A stretch of DNA of 64,000 bases from Gammaproteobacteria bacterium (GCA_036381015.1 DASVDR010000011.1:87257-151256); one strand, 5' to 3'. Shown: positions 18,238 through 26,808, counted from the stretch's first letter. Program-made: numbers and translations. The notes: generated from the letters alone by a model not told the origin.

Positions 18238-18395
18238 TCGGGTAGTGTACCTAAGCCGTAGGGCCATTTTGAGGCGTAATGCCGCTGATCGCCCCGTGTT
18301 CGGAACGGCATCACAAAAATCCCGCGCGTTTCGTTGCAAACGGCGCGACCCGGTAGTAGGTTCCACGACACGAGACGGGTCAGGGGCCGGAGCCG

Positions 18396-18854
18396 ATGTC
18401 GGAGAAGAATCCTATTCGAGTGTTCGTCACCCACGCCTTCGGGCAGCACGACGACTACCACCGCGTCTTCGAGTATCTGGAAGCCGCCTCCAACTTTTTC
18501 TACGTCAATTGCAGCGCCCCGGATCGCGTGCCGGCAGCCGGAGGCAAGGAGGCGCTGAAGGAGGAGCTGCGCAACCAGATCAAGAACGCCGAAGCGGTGC
18601 TCGTGCTGAGCGGGTTGTACTTGGAGAACCGCGACTGGATCACGTATCAAATGGACGCCGCGCAAGCCATGGACCTGCCGCTGATCGCGCTCGAGCCGTT
18701 CGGCGGGCTCGGCAAGGTACCCGAGGAGGTGGCGAAGCGCGCCGCCGAGGTCGTCGGGTGGAACGAGCGCTCCATCGTCGACGCCGTCCGCCGCCAGGCC
18801 CGGCACGAGGAGACCACCCGCTGGGACGTCATCGAGTTCCAGATGCCGGACTGA
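18396..18854 (+). CDS. MTH538 TIR-like domain protein (ThsB-type fold)
   Basis: 152 residues forming one TIR-like domain of the MTH538/DUF1863 kind. The order is IRVFVTHAFGQHDDYHRVFE, a mid-segment with NCSAPDRVPA, LREQI-like ELRNQIKNAEAVLVLSG, and DWITYQMDAAQAMDLPLIAL. ThsB proteins of the Thoeris defence system use this fold to make signalling nucleotides. No ThsA-type effector is adjacent, so its role is open. It stands alone between divergent EEP and co-directional GDPD genes. Confidence 0.8.
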   Translation: MSEKNPIRVFVTHAFGQHDDYHRVFEYLEAASNFFYVNCSAPDRVPAAGGKEALKEELRNQIKNAEAVLVLSGLYLENRDWITYQMDAAQAMDLPLIALEPFGGLGKVPEEVAKRAAEVVGWNERSIVDAVRRQARHEETTRWDVIEFQMPD

Positions 18855-18906
18855 CGTCGCCGACCGCGCGCCGCCCGCCCGCGCCGGCCCACGGCGCCGA
18901 AAACCG

Positions 18907-19878
18907 ATGACCCGCGCTCCGGCGGTCATCGCGCATCGCGGCGCGAGCGGCTATCTCCCCGAGCACACGCGCGAAGCGAAAGTGCTCGCTTACGGTCAAG
19001 GCGCCGACTTCGTCGAGCAGGACGTCGTCGCCACGCGCGACGGTCATCTGGTCGTGCTGCACGACCTCTTTCTCGACCAGGTCACGGACGTGGCCGCGCG
19101 CTTCCCCGGCCGCGCTCGCGACGACGGCCGGCACTACGTGATCGACTTCGATCTGGACGAGATCAAGGCCCTGCGCGTGCGCGAGCGCCGCCGGCCGGAC
19201 GGGCCGCAACCGTTGTTCCCCGAGCGGTTCCGGGACGACGCCGTCGCTTTTCGGGTCGCGACGCTCGACGAGGAGCTGCGGCTCGTGCAGGAGCTGAACC
19301 GTGAGACCGGGCGGAACGTCGGGATCTGCCCGGAGATCAAGCACCCCGATTTCCATCGCCGGCACGGCATCGACCTGGCGCGTCGGCTGCTCGAGACGCT
19401 CGCCGCGTTCGGCTATCGTTCCGCCGAGGACCGGGTCTTCGTCCAGTGCTTCGATGCCTCCGAGCTCAAGAGGTGCCGGGAAGCGCTCGGCACGCGCTTG
19501 CGGCTTGCGCAGCTGGTCGAGGACGACCGGCCGTTTCCGGACCCGGGCGCGCTCGCCGAGATCGCCTCGTACGCGGAGATCCTGGGCCCGCATTTCGCGC
19601 AGCTGGTCGACGTCCGGCGAGCGGGCGAGGGCGTCGCCGTCGTCGAGACCGCGGACACGGCCCTCGCCGCGGCCACCGCCGGGCTCGAGCTCTACCCGTA
19701 TACGTTTCGCCGTGATCAGGTGCCGGCATTTTTTCCGACGTTCGAGGCGCTCTTGGCGTTTTTCTTCGAGGAAGTCGCCGTGAGCGGGGTCTTCTGCGAC
19801 CATCCCGACATCGCGGTTCGGGTGCGCGACGGTCTCGCGCGGCGCACGAGCGGAGAAAGGGGCGAAGCGAGGCGCTGA
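18907..19878 (+). CDS. Glycerophosphodiester phosphodiesterase
   Basis: 323 residues. The GDPD catalytic region is clear: VIAHRGASGYLPEHT (His, Arg, Glu), FVEQDVVATRDGHLVVLHD (Glu, Asp, His), and CPEIKHP as the later metal/acid site. The insertion after the first strand resembles GlpQ-type periplasmic enzymes, but there is no signal peptide, so a cytoplasmic location is more likely. It hydrolyses glycerophosphodiesters to glycerol-3-phosphate and an alcohol. Confidence 0.9.
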   Translation: MTRAPAVIAHRGASGYLPEHTREAKVLAYGQGADFVEQDVVATRDGHLVVLHDLFLDQVTDVAARFPGRARDDGRHYVIDFDLDEIKALRVRERRRPDGPQPLFPERFRDDAVAFRVATLDEELRLVQELNRETGRNVGICPEIKHPDFHRRHGIDLARRLLETLAAFGYRSAEDRVFVQCFDASELKRCREALGTRLRLAQLVEDDRPFPDPGALAEIASYAEILGPHFAQLVDVRRAGEGVAVVETADTALAAATAGLELYPYTFRRDQVPAFFPTFEALLAFFFEEVAVSGVFCDHPDIAVRVRDGLARRTSGERGEARR

Positions 19879-19957
19879 ACCCGATGGACAGCCCCTCGGA
19901 ACTCACCTACAGTTGACTGTCTAGAGTGTCTTCACGTTTTGCTCCGAGACACTTCCG

Positions 19958-20689
19958 ATGAAGCTGCTGGCCGCAAGCCTCCTCCCGCTGATGGTGGTCG
20001 GTTGCGCGGGCGCTCCCACGACGAGCGATACGGGCCCCGCCGACCGCTGCGAAGTCACGGACTGTTTCTTCGAGCGTGACGTCCGCTCGTTCGAGGTCGT
20101 CGACAGCGACACCGTCGTCGTCTACGTCGGGTCGCAGCGCTGCCCCTTCGTCGTCGAGCTCGAAGGCATCGCGTGCGACGTCGCGATCGCGCCTCAGATC
20201 CATTTCATGCAAGCCGCCCTCGGGCGGTTCGATCGGGTCGCGCCGGTCCGAAGCGCGCAGATTTGCAGCACGACCACCGGGCTCTACCTGTATGCGGGCA
20301 TCATCGACCCGTCCGCGTTGTTCGACCGCGAATCGATCGATCCGATCACGGGCCGCCGCCGGGGTCTCGGCGGCTTCCCGAGCGACGACGCCGGGTTCGA
20401 CGGGGCGATCCAGGTCGATCCGACGTCCCGGGACATCTGCCGCGTCGACGACATCCGCTCCGTCAACGACGATCAGCTGATCGAGCTTTTCGTGGAGGAG
20501 GGCGTCGCCGCTCCGCCGCCGCCGGTCGGGAGCGGGGAGCTCGAGGTGCCCGAGCAGCCGGAGGAGGCTGGGGCAGCACCCGGCGGCGCTGCCGCGCCGC
20601 CGACGCAAGACGGCGGCAGAGAGGAGGCCGAGCAGCCTTCCAGCGCGCCCGCCGAGGGATCGCGCTCCGAGCCCGCCGCGGAAGACTGA
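19958..20689 (+). CDS. Putative lipoprotein with Pro/Glu/Ala-rich tail
   Basis: 243 residues. The signal peptide ends in a lipobox LMVVGC, with acylation at Cys16. The folded part (about 25-180) has paired cysteines (CEVTDC, QRCPF, GIACD) and resembles small DUF6491-type proteobacterial lipoproteins. The last 60 residues are low-complexity and acidic. Function unknown. The 3' end lies 4 bp from the convergent M48 protease gene. Confidence 0.75.
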   Translation: MKLLAASLLPLMVVGCAGAPTTSDTGPADRCEVTDCFFERDVRSFEVVDSDTVVVYVGSQRCPFVVELEGIACDVAIAPQIHFMQAALGRFDRVAPVRSAQICSTTTGLYLYAGIIDPSALFDRESIDPITGRRRGLGGFPSDDAGFDGAIQVDPTSRDICRVDDIRSVNDDQLIELFVEEGVAAPPPPVGSGELEVPEQPEEAGAAPGGAAAPPTQDGGREEAEQPSSAPAEGSRSEPAAED

Positions 20690-20693
20690 TCCG

Positions 20694-21470
20694 TTAGAGC
20701 TGGCAGGCCGGTCGCTTGCCCGCCTCGCGAGCGGCGTTGTACTGGACGAGCGCGGGCGTCAAGTTCTTGATCAGATCGTCGAGGCGCCGGTCATCGCCCG
20801 GGTGCGTCGACAGGAACTCCGGCGGCTTATTCTCGTTGGCGGCCGACATGTTCTTCCACAAGTAGATCGTCGCGCGCGGATCGAATCCGGCCTTCGCCAT
20901 GTATTCGAGACCGACGACGTCCGCCTCGCTCTCCTGCTTGCGGCTGTACGGCAGATTCCACAGCAACGCAGTGGCCGTGCGCGCGATGTCGGTGCCTGCG
21001 ACGGCGCCGCCGAGAATCGCAAGCGCGTCGCCCCGTGACTGCCGCTTGGCGCGCTCCATCACGTGATCGGACGTGAGATGCGCGATCTCGTGCCCGATGA
21101 CGGCCGCGAGCGCGTCCGGCGTGTCGGCGACTCTCAAGATGCCGGTGAACACGCCGACCTTACCGCCCGGCATCGCGAAGGCATTCATGGTCTCGTCGTC
21201 GAACACGCGGATCTCCCATGGGAGATCTCCGAACGACGGGTCCAGCACGTCGATGATGTCGTTCGTGATGCACTCGACGTAGGCTTGCACCCTGGCGTCC
21301 GGCGCAGGCGGCAAGTGCTTCTTCATCATCAGCCATTGCACGCGCGCTTCGCGCTCGATTTCCTTCTCGGAGACGAACAGGCCGGCTTGGGCCGTGCTAG
21401 CCAGCAAAACGCCGCCGAGCAGACCGGCGGCTAGGGCGGCGGCACCGCTCCGGATCGTGACTTGGCGCAT
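20694..21470 (-). CDS. M48 family metalloprotease (periplasmic, LoiP/BepA-like)
   Basis: 258 residues with an N-terminal Sec signal (about 1-28, ending STAQA). The zinc site HEIAH lies in AAVIGHEIAHLTSDHVMERA, with the third ligand Glu in RKQESEADVVGLEYMAKAGF. No TPR domain follows, so it is a compact M48 protease rather than BepA itself. A role in periplasmic or outer-membrane protein quality control is inferred from the family. Confidence 0.9.
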   Translation of the reverse strand: MRQVTIRSGAAALAAGLLGGVLLASTAQAGLFVSEKEIEREARVQWLMMKKHLPPAPDARVQAYVECITNDIIDVLDPSFGDLPWEIRVFDDETMNAFAMPGGKVGVFTGILRVADTPDALAAVIGHEIAHLTSDHVMERAKRQSRGDALAILGGAVAGTDIARTATALLWNLPYSRKQESEADVVGLEYMAKAGFDPRATIYLWKNMSAANENKPPEFLSTHPGDDRRLDDLIKNLTPALVQYNAAREAGKRPACQL

Positions 21471-21844
21471 GGGTCACCTGCCTCGTGATCGCTGCGTCTT
21501 TGGAGTCCCGGAGGACTCCGGCGGTTCACTCTGAGAAGCATACTACAAGCGGTCCCGGGGTGCCGCGACGCCGGTCCCCCAGCACCGGCGGCCGTTGCGC
21601 GGGTGCCACGCGGCGTCTGGCCTGAGGGCGCCGCCGCATGGGCGGCGGACCGGGGGCTGGCTGACGCGGCATCCCGCGGGGCTTGTCCCGCGGCAACCGT
21701 GGCGGCAGGCGGCGCCAAGCCGCCCCGGAGCCGCGGGCCGCAGGGCTGCCGGTTCGCTGTCAGAGCCGGGCGCCGTCGAGCGCCGGGCGCCGTCAAGGGC
21801 CGGACGCGCCCGGCGGACGAGGCCGTCAGTCCGCCGGAGGAGCG
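21471..21844. repeat. Very GC-rich gene-free stretch with nested short repeats
   Basis: No convincing gene. 21540-21840 is extremely GC-rich. It contains hairpin-capable pairs (CCGCC/GGCGG near 21630, CCCGCGG twice near 21675-21700) and two short direct-repeat pairs: GCCGGGCGCCGTC near 21765 and 21780, and GTCAGTCCGCCG near 21826 and 21845. The second pair runs into the 3' end of the next gene. Confidence 0.5.
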
Positions 21845-22417
21845 TCAGTCCGCCGACGCCATCCGTATTCGCTTATCGGCGAATCCGAACAGCAGACGCG
21901 GATCGAGCTTCAACTGCAGAAACACGAGCCCGCTGACCGTGGGATCCACGCGGGTCACGTTCGTCGCGCTGTCCATCATCGACTGGGAAAGATAGGTCAG
22001 ATTCAGCGCGACGCTCCGGGTACCGAACGTCAGCGCCGGCAGAAGCCCGGGAAACGGCTCGTTGTCGTTGACGTCTTGGCGCGTCATCAGGAAGCCCACG
22101 ACGCCGACATCGACGAAAAGGCCCTCGTGGAGCGACGAGAGCCGAAAACGGCGCTTCAGGCCGCCGCCGGCCATGTACGACATCTCGTCGGCGCTGTCCA
22201 CGAAGCCGTTGAAGAGCGCTACTTTGACCCAGCGCGACCCGGCGTCGAATTCTCGCTCGATGCCGAGGCCCCAGTTTTGCTCGTTCCAATCTTTGGACGA
22301 GTTCACATGGATCGATTTCCCGTTCAGGACAAGGCTCCAGTCTTGAGCCGCCGCCGGAAAGGAGATGCCGAGCAAGAGCGCAAGCATGGCGCTCGCGAAG
22401 AGCTTCGAGGTGTCCAT
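21845..22417 (-). CDS. Putative outer-membrane beta-barrel protein
   Basis: 190 residues with a clear Sec signal (about 1-24, ending AAAQD). The mature part alternates hydrophobic and polar residues and has WNEQNWGLGIERE, GLFVDVGVVGFL and LPALTFGTRSVALNLTYL, a pattern of small outer-membrane barrels. The opening and the glycine-aromatic strands recall PagP-like or PagL-like lipid A enzymes, but I cannot identify catalytic residues, so no function is given. Confidence 0.65.
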   Translation of the reverse strand: MDTSKLFASAMLALLLGISFPAAAQDWSLVLNGKSIHVNSSKDWNEQNWGLGIEREFDAGSRWVKVALFNGFVDSADEMSYMAGGGLKRRFRLSSLHEGLFVDVGVVGFLMTRQDVNDNEPFPGLLPALTFGTRSVALNLTYLSQSMMDSATNVTRVDPTVSGLVFLQLKLDPRLLFGFADKRIRMASAD

Positions 22418-22652
22418 GAACCATCGGAAGCAAGTCGTATGCCATTTCGAAAATTTTCTCTACACCAATAAGTTAGCGACGCTACTTAATGACCGAAATC
22501 AGAAAGTGTAAAGCGTTCCGACAGCGTGGCGGCGCCGGCTGGCGCGAAGCTCGAGGGGCTCATCGACGCCTCGGGATGGCGTCGCGGGAGGCAAACGGGC
22601 ACGGGACGGTCACAGGACGGTCGGTGAAGGAGGAACCGACCGTCGATAGTCC

Positions 22653-22680
22653 AGTGCGCATAATGTATATTATGTCAATT
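22653..22680 (+). other. dif: dif site (XerC/XerD chromosome dimer resolution site)
   Basis: A 28-bp site with XerC arm AGTGCGCATAA, 6-bp centre TGTATA and XerD arm TTATGTCAATT. From memory, the E. coli site reads GGTGCGCATAA, TGTATA, TTATGTTAAAT. The inner 19 bp are identical, and only outer positions differ. Such sites lie at the replication terminus, where XerCD with FtsK resolve chromosome dimers. No second copy was found in the window. Confidence 0.85.
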
Positions 22681-23091
22681 TAGAGCTTAGTCGACGAAAG
22701 TAGCTGTCGGCAGATGTTGTCCGGCCAACGAAATTCCGGTAACCCTCTTCAAAATTCCGGTATCGCATTGAGCGTCAGGGATCGGCGGGCTCGGGCTGAG
22801 GCGATAGCCTGCGCCGGGCGGCTTTATCGCATTCGAGCCCCCTCGCCTTGTGTATCGTCGTTATGGACTTCGCGGGAGGCATTGGCCGCACGTAGGAGCG
22901 TCAGACTGCTGCTCCGCATGCCTTCTCAATGGTGGGCGGCGATTTTGAACGTGCTCGATGCGAAGCTCGGACCGAACTGCACGCTCGTGCCGTAGGCGTG
23001 ATCGTCTTAGGTGCTGACGAAGCCACGGCCTGACCTGCGCTGAAAGGTGAGGTCCGACGAAACCGTTGCCGAGCTCCGATGAGCTACTCGC
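22681..23091. repeat. IS-end-like sequence and gene-free spacer after dif
   Basis: Starting about 25 bp after dif, TGTCGG (22705) and TGTTG (22715) are followed by two copies of the motif AAATTCCGGTA (22731 and 22752). Multiple internal motif copies next to a TG terminus are typical of IS21-family ends. The copy ACGAAATTCCGGTAACCC recurs in inverted orientation at 27057-27074. The rest, to 23091, has no convincing gene. A 93-codon frame at 22714-22995 lacks any recognisable feature. Confidence 0.45.
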
Positions 23092-23128
23092 TTGACATTT
23101 CGATTATCCTCGGAATATCGTAGTAGAC
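23092..23128 (+). promoter_or_regulatory. Predicted arsR promoter/operator
   Basis: A perfect -35 TTGACA (23092-23097) and a -10-like TATCGT (23116-23121, spacing 18) put the transcription start at or within a few bases of the arsR ATG. An imperfect inverted repeat CGATTAT/AATATCG spans the spacer and could be the ArsR operator. No Shine-Dalgarno sequence is visible, so the transcript may be leaderless. Confidence 0.55.
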
Positions 23129-23482
23129 ATGAAAACCCGCGACGCCATCGAAGCTCTGGCCGCTCTCGCGCACGAGCACCGCCTCGCCGTCTTTCGCCTC
23201 CTCGTCGAGAGGGGCCCGGAGGGACTCCCGGCCGGCGAGATCGCCGAGCGCATCGGCCTCCTTCCGTCCTCGCTCACTTTCCATTTGCAGCATCTGACGC
23301 GCGCGGGCCTGCTCACTCAGCGGCGCATGGGTCGGCAGCTCATCTACGCCGCCGACTTCGACGCGATGAATGCACTGGTCGGCTATCTGACCGAGAACTG
23401 CTGCAGCGGAGCCGGCGGCTGCACGCCCGCAACCGCGCCTAAGAAGCCGTCCGGCAGTCGCAAGGCCACCCAGGTCGCCTGA
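23129..23482 (+). CDS. arsR: ArsR family metalloregulator
   Basis: 117 residues. The winged HTH includes LAHEHRLAVFRLLVERG and LPSSLTFHLQHLTRAGLL (recognition helix). The C-terminal ENCCSGAGGC holds three cysteines that could bind As(III). This matches ArsR types with a C-terminal cysteine site rather than the ELCVCDL site of the E. coli type, which is absent. It probably represses this cassette in the absence of arsenite or antimonite. It is the first gene of the arsenic-type run. Confidence 0.88.
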   Translation: MKTRDAIEALAALAHEHRLAVFRLLVERGPEGLPAGEIAERIGLLPSSLTFHLQHLTRAGLLTQRRMGRQLIYAADFDAMNALVGYLTENCCSGAGGCTPATAPKKPSGSRKATQVA

Positions 23483-23495
23483 CCGAGACCGCATC

Positions 23496-23621
23496 ATGAC
23501 AACGATCACCGCTCGCCCCTCTCTTTCGGCTGCCGTCGATTTCCTTGCAGCGGTCCGCGTCTGCTGCACCTCCCCGGAGAAAGCGGAAGCGCAAGATCGC
23601 AGGGCCGCCTGCTGCGCTTGA
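23496..23621 (+). CDS. Small Cys-pair ORF between arsR and arsH
   Basis: 41 codons from ATG 23496, 13 bp after the arsR stop. The product has two vicinal cysteine pairs, VRVCCTSPEK and RRAACCA at the very C-terminus. Vicinal cysteines are favoured arsenite ligands, and the neighbours are arsR and arsH, so a small arsenic-binding protein is possible. It could also be the remnant of a longer gene. No ribosome binding site is strong. I do not recognise a family. Confidence 0.4.
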   Translation: MTTITARPSLSAAVDFLAAVRVCCTSPEKAEAQDRRAACCA

Positions 23622-23642
23622 GGCACGCCGCGAGTGCGACCC

Positions 23643-24377
23643 ATGCCGGATCCCGACACTCTGCCGAACCTCGACTCCGACCACGTGGACGCACCGGATG
23701 TCGGGCGCTTTGCCCTCCCACACCCTTCGATGCATCCACCGCGCATCCTGCTGCTGTACGGCTCGCTGCGCGAGCGCTCCTACAGCCGCCTTCTGACCGA
23801 AGAAGCGGCGCGCCTGCTGCGTCGCTTCGGCGCCGAGCCGTGCATCTTCGATCCGCGGGAGTTGCCGCTGCCGGATGCCACGGCCGCGAATCATCCGAAG
23901 GTGCAGGAGCTACGCGCCCTGTCCGAGTGGTCGGAAGGCCAAGTGTGGTGCAGCCCGGAGCGCCACGGCAATATCACCGGCGTGTTCAAGAGTCAGATCG
24001 ACTGGCTGCCGCTGAACACCGGCAGCATCCGCCCAACCCAGGGACGCACGCTCGCAGTGATGCAGGTCTGTGGCGGCTCGCAGTCCTTCAACGCAGTGAA
24101 CGCGCTGCGGGTCCTCGGGCGCTGGATGCGCATGATCACCATCCCGAACCAGTCCTCGGTGCCCAAAGCGTTTCAGGAGTTCGATGAAGCTGGACGCATG
24201 AAGCCGTCGCCCTACTACGATCGCGTGGTCGATGTAATGGAAGAGCTGGTGAAGTTCACGCTCCTCACACGCGATCACGCCTCATATCTAAATGATCGCT
24301 ATAGTGAGCGACGAGCGGACGCCGAAGCCGCTCAGAAGATCGAGCGCATGGTTGATGCCGCGTCGAACACCCGTTGA
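23643..24377 (+). CDS. arsH: ArsH, NADPH-dependent FMN reductase-type arsenic resistance protein
   Basis: 244 residues from ATG 23643 (a GTG 9 bp upstream is also possible). The flavodoxin-like FMN-binding loop [16 protein letters not shown] is diagnostic for ArsH, and [21 protein letters not shown] and [17 protein letters not shown] also fit. ArsH enzymes oxidise trivalent organoarsenicals and reduce other substrates using NADPH. It lies in the same direction as arsR and the downstream monooxygenase. Confidence 0.92.
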   Translation: MPDPDTLPNLDSDHVDAPDVGRFALPHPSMHPPRILLLYGSLRERSYSRLLTEEAARLLRRFGAEPCIFDPRELPLPDATAANHPKVQELRALSEWSEGQVWCSPERHGNITGVFKSQIDWLPLNTGSIRPTQGRTLAVMQVCGGSQSFNAVNALRVLGRWMRMITIPNQSSVPKAFQEFDEAGRMKPSPYYDRVVDVMEELVKFTLLTRDHASYLNDRYSERRADAEAAQKIERMVDAASNTR

Positions 24378-24449
24378 GGCACGAGCCCCTGCGCTTCGTG
24401 AGCGCCGGGACGCGTATACCTTCCGGATCACGGACTTCGTAACGGGTCC

Positions 24450-25535
24450 ATGCTGACCATCAAGTCGCCTCGAACCGCGACTCGAGCGGTAGACGTGCTG
24501 ATCGTGGGCGCCGGCCAGGCCGGGCTCGCCGCGGCCCGGGCGGTGACTGAGCGCGGCGTAGCCTGCGTCGTGCACGAGCGCCACCCCAGAATCGGCGATT
24601 CGTGGCGCAGGCGGTTCGATTCCCTCGTGCTCTTCACGCCCCGTCGTATCAGCACCCTGCCCGGTCTCGACCATGAAGGCGATCCGCGCGGCTATCCCGG
24701 CAAGGACGAGATGGGCGACTACCTCGAGCGCTACGCCAAGCGCTTCTCTCTGCCCGTCGTCGCCGGCAACGGCGTTGCGCGTCTTACGAGGGAGCAGGAG
24801 CATTTCCGGGCAGAGCTGGACGACGGTAGCGTCATTTCCAGCCGAGCCGTCGTCGTCGCCATCGGGACCTTCCAGCGCCCGCGCGTTCCCGGCTTCGCTT
24901 CTCGACTTGCACCGCACGTGCTGCAACTCGATGCCGCCTCGTATCGCAACCCTGCGCAGATCCGCGGACGTCGCGTGTTGATCGTCGGCGATGGCGCAAC
25001 GGGCCGGCAGATTGCGCTCGAGCTCGCGCCTCACTACAGCGTCATCCTCGCTACCGGACGTCGGCGCAACTTCGGCTTTCAACGCTTGTTCGGCACTGAT
25101 ACGACGGAGCTCGCGCTGCGCACGGGCCTACTCACCGCGGACAAAGCCAGCGTCGCCGGTCGTCTCGTGCGTGCGCTCGACTTGACACCCGGGCTGAATC
25201 TCCAGCTCCGGGCGCTGCGTAGAGCGGGCATCGAGGTGATGCGCCGTTGCGTCGACGCGGAGGGGCAGCGGGTGACCCTCGCGGATGGTAGCCAGCGTGA
25301 CGTCGATGCCGTGATTTACGCGGCGGGTTACGTTGACGACACGACATGGGTAGACATTCCGGGTGCGACCGAAGGGGGGCGGTTGCTGGAGCACCGCGGA
25401 ATCTCGCCGGTACCCGGGCTCTACTACGTGGGACGCGATTGGCAAACGTCTCGTGCTTCCGGGCTCGTCTGTGGAGTCGCATACGATGCAGAGGCAATTG
25501 GCGCTCGTCTGAGCGAAGGAGCGACGTTCTCCTAG
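24450..25535 (+). CDS. Flavin-dependent monooxygenase-like oxidoreductase (ArsO-like)
   Basis: 361 residues. An N-terminal FAD-binding Rossmann motif VLIVGAGQAGLAAARAV, a second dinucleotide-binding motif RRVLIVGDGATGRQIALEL around residues 175-195, and DAVIYAAGY near the C-terminus describe a class B flavoprotein monooxygenase/CzcO-type protein. Similar proteins named ArsO occur in arsenic operons, with unproven chemistry. The position after arsH supports that label as inference only. Confidence 0.75.
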   Translation: MLTIKSPRTATRAVDVLIVGAGQAGLAAARAVTERGVACVVHERHPRIGDSWRRRFDSLVLFTPRRISTLPGLDHEGDPRGYPGKDEMGDYLERYAKRFSLPVVAGNGVARLTREQEHFRAELDDGSVISSRAVVVAIGTFQRPRVPGFASRLAPHVLQLDAASYRNPAQIRGRRVLIVGDGATGRQIALELAPHYSVILATGRRRNFGFQRLFGTDTTELALRTGLLTADKASVAGRLVRALDLTPGLNLQLRALRRAGIEVMRRCVDAEGQRVTLADGSQRDVDAVIYAAGYVDDTTWVDIPGATEGGRLLEHRGISPVPGLYYVGRDWQTSRASGLVCGVAYDAEAIGARLSEGATFS

Positions 25536-25563
25536 AAGCGGTGTCGAGGAGGAGTAGCAAGCA

Positions 25564-26073
25564 ATGAGCAGAGCATGGGACGGTGACTGGTGGCGTTCTC
25601 CGGGTGAAAGCCGATGGGCAATTCTCATCCGGATCATGCTGGCTGGCGTGTTCATCCCGGAAGGGATACAGAAGCTGATCTTTCCCGAGATCCTTGGCAG
25701 CGGGCGTTTTTCGGGCATCGGCATCCCGTGGCCCGAATTCACGGGGCCCCTCGTCGGCTGGGTGGAGCTCGTCTGCGGGCTGCTGCTGCTCGTCGGTTTC
25801 CTGAGCCGCTACGCCGCCGTGCCGATCATCGTCATCATGATCGTTGCCATCGTCTCGACCAAAATCCCGATTCTGCTCGGTTCGGACTGGCTGATCTTCA
25901 ACGTGCGTGAGCTCAGTCGTTACGGCTTCTGGAGCATGGCGCATGAAACGCGCACCGATTGGGCGATGCTTTTGGGCGCGATGTACGTGCTCCTCGCAGG
26001 TGGCGGTCGATGGTCTGTGGATGCGCGGCGGCATAGCAGTGGCCGACCCGTTTCGCCAAGGATGGCACCGTAG
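25564..26073 (+). CDS. DoxX family membrane protein
   Basis: 169 residues, ATG preceded by a GAGGAGGAG ribosome binding site. Four hydrophobic segments and RIMLAGVFIPEGIQKLIFP, GPLVGWVELVCGLLLLVGF match DoxX/DoxD-like four-helix membrane proteins. Related proteins have been linked to redox stress and detoxification. It probably closes the arsenic-cassette transcript, 28 bp after the monooxygenase. Confidence 0.85.
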   Translation: MSRAWDGDWWRSPGESRWAILIRIMLAGVFIPEGIQKLIFPEILGSGRFSGIGIPWPEFTGPLVGWVELVCGLLLLVGFLSRYAAVPIIVIMIVAIVSTKIPILLGSDWLIFNVRELSRYGFWSMAHETRTDWAMLLGAMYVLLAGGGRWSVDARRHSSGRPVSPRMAP

Positions 26074-26163
26074 AGGACGAGCCGCCGATCGTTAACGCCG
26101 CACGAGGGCAATGCGGAGTACGATCGTCCTGTTCGATGCGGTTGACCACCCCGCATTCGGCTG

Positions 26164-26808
26164 CTACCGGCGCACGACCAGGTGCATCGCCGCCCCGGTG
26201 GAGACGTGCTCCTTCACTTCGTAGCCGAGCGATGGAAGGTCGAGACCTTCGAACAAGGGCTCGCCGCGTCCGAGCAGAATCGGCGATATCGCCAGGTGCA
26301 TCTCGTCGATGAGTCGCGCCTGGAGATACTGGCGAATGGTGGCGGCACCGCCGCCGATCCGCACGTCCTTGCCGTTGGCCGCAGCCCGTGCCCGCTCGAG
26401 CGTAGCCTCGATTCCTTCGGTGACGAAATGGAAGACGGTGCCGCCCTCCATCTCCAGAGGCGGACGTGGATGGTGTGTGAGAACGAAGACCGGCACGTGG
26501 TACGGCGGATTGGCTCCCCACCAGCCCTTCCACTCGAAGTCCGGCCAAGGTCCGCGTACCGGCCCGAACATGTTGCGGCCCATAATCCAGGCGCCAAGAT
26601 TCTCGAACGAGCGTGCCGCGAAGTCGTTGTCGATATCCGTCGTTCCGCTCTCGCGCCGTTGTACGTTTTGCTGGAAAGTGAGGGTCGGAATGAACCAGCC
26701 GTGCAACTGTTCACCGCCGCGGCCCAGTGGGTGGTCGCGGCCCTGATCCGGTCCGGCACCGAACCCGTCGGCCGACACGCTGAAGGCGTTTACGCGAAGT
26801 TTGGACAT
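26164..26808 (-). CDS. Dihydrofolate reductase-like (RibD C-terminal domain) protein
   Basis: 214 residues from MSKLRVNAFSVSADGFGAG, with GGAG just upstream. The DHFR/RibD C-terminal fold is shown by FENLGAWIMGRNMF, VFVLTHHPRPPLEM, KDVRIGGGAATIRQYL and IDEMHLAISPILLGRGEPLFEGL. Proteins of this family are NADPH-binding reductases of unknown substrate. It converges with DoxX across 90 bp. Confidence 0.88.
   Translation of the reverse strand: MSKLRVNAFSVSADGFGAGPDQGRDHPLGRGGEQLHGWFIPTLTFQQNVQRRESGTTDIDNDFAARSFENLGAWIMGRNMFGPVRGPWPDFEWKGWWGANPPYHVPVFVLTHHPRPPLEMEGGTVFHFVTEGIEATLERARAAANGKDVRIGGGAATIRQYLQARLIDEMHLAISPILLGRGEPLFEGLDLPSLGYEVKEHVSTGAAMHLVVRR

Noticed and set aside
22714-22995. 93-codon plus-strand frame between dif and arsR
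   Set aside because: It starts inside the IS-end-like motif, has no ribosome binding site and no protein-like pattern.
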